Virus record (IMG/VR): IMGVR_UViG_3300044691_000650
Span: 1 to 39,799 of that record
Source: a virus
DNA length: 39,799 bases
Direction: 5' to 3' (one strand)
A model generated the notes under the pieces. It searched no databases. It worked only from the letters and a program-made list of their open reading frames with translations, and was not told the DNA's origin. Positions 30,623-36,841 of the stretch are shown in pieces (within the stretch, counting starts at the first letter, position 1; every line of letters begins with the position of its first letter). A program made the position numbers and the translations under genes.

Positions 30623-31489
30623 ATGATAAAAAATATAGAATTAGGGATTTATTCTGACATACCAATAGAGACATATCATCGATCCCCAGGAATTAGCAAT
30701 AGTGGAATCTCTTTGATACTAGATACGCCTGCCAGATATTATTATGAATATATAACAAAAAAACAAATACGAATTGTGGGCGATGAGGAATTTGATCAAG
30801 AAAAAGAAAATGAATCTATCGCAAAAACGATCGGCTCCATGGTTCATTGTTTAGTATTAGAAATAGATAAATTTGACTCTATATTTGTTGTGAAACCCAA
30901 AATAGATAAAAGAACAACAAATGGGAAATCAGAATTTGCTTCATTTATGGATTTTAATGCTGGAAAGACATTCATCACTCAAGGAAATTATGATAAATCA
31001 TTGCTAATAGCTGAATCCTTAAAAAATAATAAGATATTTAAAAAAATATTATCACTTGGAAATTATAAAGTTGAAAATTCGATATTTTGGAATGACTTTG
31101 ACAATGATGTCAAAGTTAGATCGAGACCAGATTTTTTTAATGATACTCTTATTATAGATTTGAAAACAACCAAAGACGCCTCTGAAGAAGCTTTTGAAAA
31201 AAGTATTTTTAACTTTGGATACCATCGACAAGCTGCTATTGCCTTAGACGGATTTGAAGCACTAGGACAACCTAAACAACATTTTTGTATTCTTGCAGTA
31301 GAAACAAAACCTCCTTTTCTAACTAATTTCTTTAGGCTTAAAAATGATGCCATAGAAAAAGGACGCGAAGAATATAAAATAGGTCTTGGAATTTATGGAA
31401 GTTGCTTAGCGAACAATGTATGGCCTGGATATTCTGAAATTATTAATGACATTGGCTTGCCATCTTGGGCACAAAAAAGGAGCGCTTAA
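30623..31489 (+). CDS. RecE-like 5'-3' exonuclease (PD-(D/E)xK, DUF3799 type)
   Basis: 288 aa. The start YHRSPGISNSGISLILDTPARYYYEY, the GSMVHCLVLE stretch (His), RSRPDFFNDTLIIDLKTTK (Asp ... Asp-x-Lys) and YHRQAAIA are the ordered motifs of RecE C-terminal-like/YqaJ-related exonucleases found in phages. It degrades one strand of DNA ends so that the recombinase can anneal. TTAGGAGATATC precedes the ATG. The stop overlaps the RecT ATG (TAATG), so the pair is made together. Confidence 0.85.
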   Translation: MIKNIELGIYSDIPIETYHRSPGISNSGISLILDTPARYYYEYITKKQIRIVGDEEFDQEKENESIAKTIGSMVHCLVLEIDKFDSIFVVKPKIDKRTTNGKSEFASFMDFNAGKTFITQGNYDKSLLIAESLKNNKIFKKILSLGNYKVENSIFWNDFDNDVKVRSRPDFFNDTLIIDLKTTKDASEEAFEKSIFNFGYHRQAAIALDGFEALGQPKQHFCILAVETKPPFLTNFFRLKNDAIEKGREEYKIGLGIYGSCLANNVWPGYSEIINDIGLPSWAQKRSA

Positions 31490-32334
31490 TGACGACAGAA
31501 ATAACCACATTCAATTTTGAAATCAAATCTTTAAAAGAAGCCATGGATTATGCAAAGCTAATAGCTGACAGCGATCTAGCTCCAAAAGATTTCAAAGGTA
31601 AAGCCGGAAATGTTTTGATTGCAATACAAATGGGCATGGAAATAGGCCTTAAACCTCTTCAAGCCATACAAAATATAGCAATCATAAATGGTCGCCCCTG
31701 TGTTTGGGGGGATGCAATGCTCGCATTAGTTCAACATCATTCTCTCTGCGAATATATAAAAGAAGAAATGAAGGGAGACGTTGCGTACTGCACAGTTAAA
31801 AGAAAGGGAGAACAAGAATATACTTACAGCTTCTCAAAAGACGAAGCAAAAATAGCGGGGCTAGCTGGAAAAGCTGGATGCTGGACTCAGTACCCTCGGC
31901 GTATGCTGCAAATGAGAGCTCGAGCTTTTGCGATCAGGGATAAATTTGCCGACGTTCTAAAAGGAATAGCCATGGCTGAAGAAGTTATGGATTATCAAGA
32001 TGCTGACTTTAAAGTTGTTCAATCAGTTGAGGCAAAAGATTTGAATGAATCTTTGGGGTTTATTAATCCAACAAAAGAGGTTGATACCTGCGATACATCA
32101 ACAAAAACTCAACAATACGATATTTCAATTCTAGATAGAGAAATACTTGACTCAAGCTCAATGGAATCCCTGAAAGAAAACTTTGAGAAAAACTACAAAA
32201 TAGTCAAAGAAAATAAAGATCATTTATCACTTCTTACAGAATCAAAAGATAAAAGAAAGAAGCATCTTGAAGATAGGCAACAACTATCCGATGAATTGAA
32301 TATATTTTATGGTTGCACCGGAGAAATTAAATAA
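31489..32334 (+). CDS. recT: RecT single-strand annealing protein
   Basis: 281 aa from ATG at 31489 (an upstream TTG exists in frame but ATG with AAAAAAGGAG and the overlap is favoured). FKGKAGNVLIAIQMGMEIGL, then ALQAIQNIAIINGRPCVWGD and WTQYPRRMLQMRARAFAIRD are the clear RecT core. It binds single strands from the exonuclease and anneals homologous DNA. C-terminal 80 residues are acidic and helical, common in the family. Helps repair, replication restart and genome mosaicism. Confidence 0.92.
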   Translation: MTTEITTFNFEIKSLKEAMDYAKLIADSDLAPKDFKGKAGNVLIAIQMGMEIGLKPLQAIQNIAIINGRPCVWGDAMLALVQHHSLCEYIKEEMKGDVAYCTVKRKGEQEYTYSFSKDEAKIAGLAGKAGCWTQYPRRMLQMRARAFAIRDKFADVLKGIAMAEEVMDYQDADFKVVQSVEAKDLNESLGFINPTKEVDTCDTSTKTQQYDISILDREILDSSSMESLKENFEKNYKIVKENKDHLSLLTESKDKRKKHLEDRQQLSDELNIFYGCTGEIK

Positions 32335-32348
32335 TTAGCAAAATAATT

Positions 32349-32377
32349 TATTGATATCAATCGTGCTTACGGTGTAA
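32349..32377 (-). promoter_or_regulatory. TAAGCAC-box element in reverse orientation
   Basis: On the minus strand TTACAC, 17-bp CGTAAGCACGATTGATA, TCAATA, in the same register as the four plus-strand members but with poor -35 and -10. The best explanation is an operator near the start of the tRNA transcript, possibly a weak antisense promoter. The plus-strand promoter of the tRNAs is not clear (TTGATA-18-TAACAT, 32351-32380). Confidence 0.4.
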
Positions 32378-32395
32378 CATTGATTTATATAGAAT

Positions 32396-32469
32396 GCGTC
32401 AATAGCTCGGATGGTTAGAGCAGGGAACTCATAATTCCTTGGTCAATGGTTCGAATCCATTTTGACGCA
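32396..32469 (+). tRNA. tRNA with CAT anticodon (Met, elongator-like)
   Basis: Full cloverleaf: acceptor GCGTCAA/TTGACGC (7 bp), D stem GCTC/GAGC, anticodon stem GGGAA/TTCCT around CTCATAA, T arm AATGG-TTCGAAT-CCATT, discriminator A; 3' CCA is not encoded. A CAT anticodon means Met or, if lysidine-modified, Ile; the anticodon loop and GGTC variable part resemble elongator Met. Confidence 0.93.
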
Positions 32470-32477
32470 AAAATTAT

Positions 32478-32549
32478 TGATACGTAGCTCAAAGGTAGAG
32501 TTCGTCACTGTTAATGACGATGTTAAAGGTTCGAGTCCTTTCGTATCAG
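32478..32549 (+). tRNA. tRNA-Asn (GTT)
   Basis: Acceptor TGATACG/CGTATCA, D stem GCTC/GAGT, anticodon stem CGTCA/TGACG with loop CTGTTAA (anticodon GTT), T arm AAAGG-TTCGAGT-CCTTT, discriminator G as in bacterial tRNA-Asn; no encoded CCA. The D loop is short. Eight bases (AAAATTAT) separate it from the preceding tRNA. Confidence 0.92.
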
Positions 32550-32558
32550 AAAGTTTAT

Positions 32559-32620
32559 GGTGGCTTTTAAAAAGAATTTCGCAACTCATTTGCGCGAGGG
32601 AGGGTTAAAAGCTGCCACCA
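32559..32620 (+). ncRNA. CCA-ended tRNA-like element 1
   Basis: After the spacer AAAGTTTAT, GGTGGCTTTTAA (32559-32570) pairs with TTAAAAGCTGCC (32605-32616; 12 bp, two G-U), followed by A and CCA. Inside is a 5-bp hairpin CGCAA-CTCAT-TTGCG. This mimics the length of a coaxial acceptor/T helix with discriminator and CCA, but has no normal D, anticodon or T arm. An ATG-to-TGA frame of 23 codons also spans it, without a ribosome site. Function unknown. Confidence 0.45.
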
Positions 32621-32703
32621 GTTTATGAGAGAGAATATTATTATGAGAAGATTAACTACGAAAAAGCTGAATGGAAAAATATCTCACCCGTTTAAGGAAC
32701 AAA

Positions 32704-32946
32704 ATGAGCGATATAATCGGAATGTTTTTTTATTTGTTAGCAATAATTGCTTTCATTATTTTAATTCCTATGACAATTATCCATTCTATAGATAGAAATA
32801 AATGGCTATATGAGCATTGCGTGGTTATGGGTAAAATTTCTGGGGATATCGGGATAGGATTCTCAACTAACGGTCAAGCAGTTGTAACATCATCTTCACA
32901 AAAAATTGGATATAAATGTGATGATGGGAAACAATATTGGGAATAG
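32704..32946 (+). CDS. Small membrane protein within the tRNA-like array
   Basis: 80 aa from ATG at 32704 (AAGGA 7 bp upstream). Residues about 6-26 (GMFFYLLAIIAFIILIPMTI) form one transmembrane helix; the rest is polar with SGDIGIGFSTNGQAVVTSSS. Sits between tRNA-like elements 1 and 2, its stop directly abutting the next AGTTTAT spacer. Function unknown. Confidence 0.55.
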   Translation: MSDIIGMFFYLLAIIAFIILIPMTIIHSIDRNKWLYEHCVVMGKISGDIGIGFSTNGQAVVTSSSQKIGYKCDDGKQYWE

Positions 32947-32953
32947 AGTTTAT

Positions 32954-33104
32954 GACAATAGCGGCGTGGACAATGACACGCATAATCTTATCGGGTTCAG
33001 ACTCGCGGTTCGACTCCGCGCTCTCGAGACATATTGGCGATAAACAATATGCAGTAGGGATGGAAGGGCTGTCTAGCAGGTGCAATTCCTGCCTATTGTC
33101 ACCA
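32954..33104 (+). ncRNA. CCA-ended tRNA-like element 2 with T-arm-like hairpins
   Basis: Starts after AGTTTAT. GACAATAG (32954-32961) pairs perfectly with CTATTGTC (33093-33100), followed by A and CCA (33101-33104), then another AGTTTAT. Immediately before the 3' strand is GCAGG-TGCAATT-CCTGC, a T-arm-like hairpin. Inside lie CGCGG-TTCGACT-CCGCG (a perfect T-arm consensus loop), GCGTG-8-CACGC and CATATTG-8-CAATATG. No standard cloverleaf with an anticodon arm can be drawn. Either a divergent or interrupted tRNA or a tRNA-mimicking RNA; the frame across it has no good start site. Confidence 0.45.
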
Positions 33105-33111
33105 AGTTTAT

Positions 33112-33180
33112 GGTCATAAAAAACGTGCAAGACGATCGCTTGCAGGGTTACTCGTACCTACAGCCGTTTTATGACCGCCA
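33112..33180 (+). ncRNA. CCA-ended tRNA-like element 3
   Basis: GGTCATAAAAAACG (33112-33125) pairs with CGTTTTATGACC (33165-33176; 12 bp with an AA bulge), followed by G and CCA (33177-33180) and another GTTTAT. Inside: TGCAAG-ACGATCG-CTTGCA, a 6-bp hairpin with a 7-nt loop like an anticodon arm (without U at position 33), and a weaker GGGT-7-ACCT. Perfect 7-bp end (GGTCATA/TATGACC) plus GCCA is what tRNA-processing enzymes look for. Confidence 0.45.
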
Positions 33181-33249
33181 GTTTATGAATCCAGTAGATA
33201 AAAAAAATCTGAGCATAAAAATTAATTATTGGGATGAAGGAATAGCGTT

Positions 33250-33363
33250 TTGATCTGTAAACACTGTAAAATACAATTGACAGAATTTGAGATAAAAATT
33301 AATTTTAGATGGAAAATGGCGCCTATACTTTGCATGAAATGCTACGAAAATAGGTGTAGATGA
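33250..33363 (+). CDS. Mini zinc-ribbon protein
   Basis: 37 aa from TTG at 33250, with AAGGA 8 bp upstream, which is strong enough to support this start. Residues CKHC and CMKC (about 25 apart) form a zinc ribbon; the rest is basic (KIQLTEFEIKINFRWKM). It stops 4 bases before the next ATG. Confidence 0.5.
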   Translation: MICKHCKIQLTEFEIKINFRWKMAPILCMKCYENRCR

Positions 33364-33672
33364 ATGAAGTATTATTTTTTAGCGACAGTAAAAATAGATC
33401 CACACCCATGGTTCATCCAGATATGCAAATATCAGGAACTTCAAGCTCATCCAAATGTAACAGATGTTATCTTGGTTGATGATTTACATTGCAGCATAGA
33501 TGAAATATTACATGTCGTTAATGACGATAATATTTGGGTAAAATTATTGGTAGAAGACCCTATCCCAATAGTTGAAAATTCAGAAGAAGCCATTAAAATC
33601 CTCATTGAATACAGAGAGGAATACATAGGATATGGATGGAAAGTAAGTGAGTATGATTTAGGAGAATTATGA
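33364..33672 (+). CDS. Protein of unknown function
   Basis: 102 aa, mixed alpha/beta (MKYYFLATVKIDPHPWFIQI; VVNDDNIWVKLLVEDPIPIV). It immediately follows the mini zinc-ribbon gene. Length and strand pattern resemble a small single domain; no family is identified. Confidence 0.5.
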   Translation: MKYYFLATVKIDPHPWFIQICKYQELQAHPNVTDVILVDDLHCSIDEILHVVNDDNIWVKLLVEDPIPIVENSEEAIKILIEYREEYIGYGWKVSEYDLGEL

Positions 33673-33710
33673 AGCAACTTCGCGTGGAAAACCGCGCGGG
33701 GAAGATGTGA
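33669..33710 (+). promoter_or_regulatory. Leader peptide and hairpin before the next gene
   Basis: A 13-codon frame (MKQLRVENRAGKM) starts on the stop of the upstream gene and ends overlapping a GTG start (ATGTGA). It contains CGCGTGG-AAAA-CCGCGCG (33681-33698), a 7-bp GC-rich stem unusual in this AT-rich DNA, directly before the GGGGAAG ribosome site. Could control translation of the next gene. Confidence 0.4.
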
Positions 33711-34030
33711 AAATCATCAATAGATCTGCAAATGACCAGAACACCTGTAGATATGTTGCTTCACCAAATTTAAATGTAAAAAGGCAGCTTATGGCAGAAA
33801 ATGAAGAATATTCGAATGATATATTTCAAAATAAAATAATGGAACTTCTGAAAATAAAACAAGAAATATTAATGGCATTCATTGCAAAATATAGCATTCA
33901 GCCGGATAAGATAGTTATCGTAACTACAAAAGGAAGTGATGAAAATGGATTTCATGAAGCTTGGCATATCCGATCTAAAGATGATTTTATTTGTAAAAAT
34001 TGTCATAAAGAACTTAATTTTTCACTATGA
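33707..34030 (+). CDS. Protein with C-terminal Cys pair, unknown
   Basis: 107 aa from GTG at 33707, coupled to the leader; ATG at 33791 is an alternative start. Middle: MELLKIKQEILMAFIAKYSI; end: FICKNCHKELNF with CxxC. Function unknown; its start is unusual in having a GC hairpin just before the ribosome site. Confidence 0.5.
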   Translation: MKIINRSANDQNTCRYVASPNLNVKRQLMAENEEYSNDIFQNKIMELLKIKQEILMAFIAKYSIQPDKIVIVTTKGSDENGFHEAWHIRSKDDFICKNCHKELNFSL

Positions 34031-34038
34031 GGTAATAA

Positions 34039-34410
34039 ATGTTAGAAAACATGAAAGTTTCAGAATTAATAAATATTGTAAAACTTTTACAAAACTCAAA
34101 TCCTGAAAATTGCAATAAAAAAGAGGATATGCGCTATGTAATTGTTAGAACATATAGTGCTGGGGTTTTTTCAGGAAACATAGAATCAAAAAATGGAAAA
34201 GAAATTATTTTAAGAAATGCTCGCAGACTATGGAAATGGTCTGGTGCTGCATCTCTTTCTCAATTAGCTGTCGATGGTGTTAAAGACCCAGAAAATTGCA
34301 TGTTCCCGTGTGAAGTTGATAAAATAGAAATTTTAGAAGCAATTGAAATTTTAAATTGCACTGAGAAATCAAAAAAATCTATTCAAGGTGTGAAAGTATG
34401 GGAAAAATAA
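34039..34410 (+). CDS. DUF6948 family protein
   Basis: 123 aa. VIVRTYSAGVFSGNIESKNG, then ARRLWKWSGAASLSQLAVDG, FPCEVDKIEILEAIEIL and a KSIQGVKVW end are a very clear match to DUF6948, common in phages and prophages next to low-complexity Gly-X genes, as here. Role unknown. The next gene starts within its last codons. Confidence 0.85.
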   Translation: MLENMKVSELINIVKLLQNSNPENCNKKEDMRYVIVRTYSAGVFSGNIESKNGKEIILRNARRLWKWSGAASLSQLAVDGVKDPENCMFPCEVDKIEILEAIEILNCTEKSKKSIQGVKVWEK

Positions 34411-34694
34411 ACAATGGCTCTGGCTATGGCTCTGGCGATGGCTATGGCGATGGCTCTGGCTATGGCTCTGGCGATGGCTATGGCTCTGGCGATGGCGATG
34501 GCTATGGCGATGGCTCTGGCTCTGGCTCTGGCGATGGCTCTGGCTCTGGCTCTGGCGATGGCTATGGCGATGGCTCTGGCGATGGCTATGGCGATGGCTC
34601 TGGCTCTGGCGATGGCTATGGCGATGGCTCTGGCTCTGGCTCTGGCGATGGCTCTGGCTCTGGCTCTGGCTATGGATGCGGCGAAGAAACATAA
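34398..34694 (+). CDS. Low-complexity Gly-(Ser/Tyr/Asp) repeat protein
   Basis: 98 aa: MGKINN, then about 43 Gly-X dipeptides with X = Ser, Tyr or Asp, ending YGCGEET. Such genes often follow DUF6948, so this frame is the accepted one. ATG lies inside the upstream gene's last codons (overlap 13 bp). The DNA is made of GGCTCT, GGCTAT and GGCGAT hexamers, far richer in GC than the surroundings. No fold expected; flexible linker or phase-separating protein is speculation. Confidence 0.65.
   Translation: MGKINNGSGYGSGDGYGDGSGYGSGDGYGSGDGDGYGDGSGSGSGDGSGSGSGDGYGDGSGDGYGDGSGSGDGYGDGSGSGSGDGSGSGSGYGCGEET
34415..34674 (+). repeat. Imperfect hexanucleotide array
   Basis: Tandem GGC-T(C/A)T / GGC-GAT hexamers for 260 bp. 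Because every unit is six bases, frame is kept upon gain or loss of a unit. The array is also open in other frames (Ala-Leu/Met on the plus strand, Ala-Arg/Ile and Ser-His/Gln on the minus strand), a by-product of its composition. Confidence 0.9.
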
Positions 34695-34703
34695 AGGAAA
34701 TAA

Positions 34704-34724
34704 TTTTCGACATGAAGTCGAAAA
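34704..34724. repeat. 8-bp inverted repeat
   Basis: TTTTCGAC-ATGAA-GTCGAAAA, a perfect stem in the 105-bp gap after the Gly-X gene. The right-hand side is followed by a second related GACTCGAAA. Could be a stem that separates transcripts or an operator; no T tract. Confidence 0.45.
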
Positions 34725-34799
34725 CCGAAAGACTCGAAATAAAAAATAATTGGCAACAATCTGAATAACTGATTTTTCAACCAAAAGGAAAGTATAGAA

Positions 34800-34982
34800 A
34801 TGGCGAAACAAAAGAAAGTAAACCCAGAAAAACTACTAATTGCAAAAGAAAAGGCTAAGAAGAAAGAAATTAACTCTCATTTGAAAAATATTAATGCACT
34901 TTTAGTTAAGATTCAAAAATTAATGTCTGATGAAATCAAGCCAATTTTAAGAAGAAAGAAAAGAAATACAGAAAAAGTTTAA
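34800..34982 (+). CDS. Small very basic protein
   Basis: 60 aa, about one third Lys/Arg (MAKQKKVNPEKLLIAKEKAK onward, ending ILRRKKRNTEKV), helical. AAAGGAAAG lies before the ATG. It is the last gene of the early block before the bidirectional terminator. Nucleic-acid binding is likely from composition only. Confidence 0.5.
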   Translation: MAKQKKVNPEKLLIAKEKAKKKEINSHLKNINALLVKIQKLMSDEIKPILRRKKRNTEKV

Positions 34983-34992
34983 ATTTAATGTG

Positions 34993-35032
34993 TTGCGCCA
35001 CTAAATCATAGTCAATGAGGCTAGTGGCGCAA
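34993..35032. terminator. Bidirectional terminator between early and late blocks
   Basis: TTGCGCCACTA (34993-35003) and TAGTGGCGCAA (35022-35032) form an 11-bp perfect stem with an 18-nt loop between convergent genes; short A/T runs lie on both sides. It marks the end of both the plus-strand early and the minus-strand late transcripts. Confidence 0.75.
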
Positions 35033-35036
35033 AATA

Positions 35037-35612
35037 TTACACCGTATATTCTCGTATTGTTATCGTAGAAGCTGCTGCGCCCCCATAGACTTGAGAACCA
35101 GATATTCCATTTAAATAAATTGCTGTAGAAATATTATTCCCCGCTCTTACATTGAATGTCATTAATGAAGTCAAACCCGCAATCATATAATATTTAAGAG
35201 AAACTGAACTGACAGCATTTGTCAGCGAAGGATTATAGAAAGTTGCAACCGCCAAAGCATTTGTTACTGAATTTACAAAAAGAGCAATTCCATTCTGAGC
35301 CCCCTGAGTATTTGAAGCAGAAGATAACTGAGCAACCACTTCTATTTCTAATAAATTAGTTGAATTTAATGGAGTATAGGTAGTGCTCATAACTAAATTA
35401 CCGCTTGTATTTGTAGGTAATGACATTAGCGGCAGAGCAGTTGATCCAGGCGATACTAAAGAACCCGTAGAAAAATATCCCATTTGAACTAAAGCATTAG
35501 TGAATCCTAAGTTAGTGATGCATAAGTCAGGATCTTGAACATCAGACAAATTATTGTTTATTTGCAAAAAAGCGTTTGTTGGCGCATTTATTCCATTATT
35601 TAATGTTGACAT
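35037..35612 (-). CDS. Fibre-associated structural protein, last late gene
   Basis: 191 aa, beta-rich with many Asn/Ser/Thr (start MSTLNNGINAPTNAFLQINN; later SALNTQGAQNG-like and SLTNAVSSVSLKYYMIAGLT). It follows a fibre-like protein and is the last late gene before the terminator. Either a fibre tip/chaperone or a minor structural protein. No family recognised. Ribosome site AGAGGAATTT ATG. Confidence 0.5.
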   Translation of the reverse strand: MSTLNNGINAPTNAFLQINNNLSDVQDPDLCITNLGFTNALVQMGYFSTGSLVSPGSTALPLMSLPTNTSGNLVMSTTYTPLNSTNLLEIEVVAQLSSASNTQGAQNGIALFVNSVTNALAVATFYNPSLTNAVSSVSLKYYMIAGLTSLMTFNVRAGNNISTAIYLNGISGSQVYGGAAASTITIREYTV

Positions 35613-35621
35613 AAATTCCTC

Positions 35622-36764
35622 TTATACGATTGAAAGACCAGAGCTTTGTGGTGCCCCTAAAATTGTCCAAGTTGTGTTGGCTACAGTGCAGATTAATGTT
35701 AGAGAATCGAATTGATCTGTTGATGAAATGCTGCCTCCTGTTCCAATGGTTGAGGTAACCGAGCCAATGTTGATGCTTTGTCCTGCATTTTGAGCGATAG
35801 TAAACAAACCAGCTCCCTTGCCAATCACGGATTGGTAGGATCCAAAAGCTGCCGTTGTTGGCAGTGTAAAAGTAATAATAGAAGATCTATTTGCTATGTA
35901 TCCGTTATTCGCGACCATAGCTTGCGTCGCACCCGTAACATCAGTCCATCCCGCGGGACTTCCGCTTGTGCTGATGACGATAGATCCAGCCGCATTCCCA
36001 ATAGAAATCCCTGTTCCTGCCGTTAAAGTTGCAGGGACTGGAATAACTCCTGTTGATCCAATTAAAATTTGGCCATCGGTCAAAGGTAACCACGTAGGAA
36101 GACCTGAAAAATCGCTTCCTAGAGCTGCTCCTCCTGTGGGAGCAAGACCAGAAACAGTATTTAATGCACTGGCGTATAAAATCGTATTCAGTGCATATGT
36201 ATCAGAAAAAATTGACGTTGTTTGAACCCAATTCATGCCGTCCGCTCTCAACAAAGATCCTGATGTTGTTGCAACATTAGGATATGAAGCAGTAGACCAA
36301 AAAGGAGCGGAAGAGGCGCCAGACATCAAGGGACAGTTAGTTGTGGCAGTTGGAGCTAATAGTGCTATTTCAGATGTCGTAGAATAAGGAATAGCACCCA
36401 ATGCTGCTGTTAAATCTGCGCCGGTGCCGCCCAATGCTAGGTTTATCGGGAAACTTGGCAATTGAGAAACAGTTGCAAGCGTGCCACTTATGGGAAAAGT
36501 AACGGCAGTATTAGCTGTTAGCGTTGCCAAGAAATTATAACCGGCCGTAAAATTAATCAGGCTATCTGCTAATTTTTTTCCGGTTAAATCGGAATATGCA
36601 GCAAGATTATTTATCCTAGCTACGGATGACGGAAAAATATTTTCAGCTAAAATCGCCATGTCATTAGAGGCACCATATGGAGATCTTCCTAAATAAAGCA
36701 AATCACCATTAAGCAATTCAGATGCTGGATTCGCTAAAAAAACCTGATTAATGTTTGATGACAT
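35622..36764 (-). CDS. Fibre-like structural protein
   Basis: 380 aa: virion-attachment-like start (MSSNINQVFLANPASELLNG), then an extended Gly/Ala/Thr beta region with typical tail-fibre phrases such as LALGGTGADLTAALGAIPYS and AGTGISIGNAAGSIVIST. Site TTGAGGTTTAATC ATG. Sits between two other fibre proteins; probably a branch or stalk of the host-recognition apparatus. Confidence 0.65.
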   Translation of the reverse strand: MSSNINQVFLANPASELLNGDLLYLGRSPYGASNDMAILAENIFPSSVARINNLAAYSDLTGKKLADSLINFTAGYNFLATLTANTAVTFPISGTLATVSQLPSFPINLALGGTGADLTAALGAIPYSTTSEIALLAPTATTNCPLMSGASSAPFWSTASYPNVATTSGSLLRADGMNWVQTTSIFSDTYALNTILYASALNTVSGLAPTGGAALGSDFSGLPTWLPLTDGQILIGSTGVIPVPATLTAGTGISIGNAAGSIVISTSGSPAGWTDVTGATQAMVANNGYIANRSSIITFTLPTTAAFGSYQSVIGKGAGLFTIAQNAGQSINIGSVTSTIGTGGSISSTDQFDSLTLICTVANTTWTILGAPQSSGLSIV

Positions 36765-36841
36765 GATTAAACCTCAAATTTATTAATAATTGCAATTCTG
36801 TAATCTTGTAATCCTGTCATTTTTTTAATACCTTAAATTGA

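Noticed and set aside
32611-32946. A further tRNA-like element between 32627 and 32947
   Set aside because: An AGTTTAT spacer borders it on each side, but no matching end strands or CCA could be found, and a membrane protein gene with a good start fills it.
32937-33253. Small proteins read through the tRNA-like elements (60-codon and 47-codon frames)
   Set aside because: Neither has a ribosome-binding site before its ATG, and the borders coincide with pairing strands and CCA-spacer junctions. Not fully excluded.
34369-34811. Long open frames on both strands and other phases of the Gly-X array (Ala-Leu/Met, Ala-Arg, Ser-His/Gln proteins)
   Set aside because: The hexamer repeat lacks stop codons in most phases, so these are composition shadows. 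Only the Gly-X frame has a coupled start and a known genomic partner (DUF6948).
20185-35000. Integrase, repressor pair, partition genes or DNA polymerase
   Set aside because: I looked for tyrosine/serine recombinase, cI/cro-type HTH, ParA Walker and polymerase motifs in the larger proteins and saw none; small unknown proteins could still hide a regulator.
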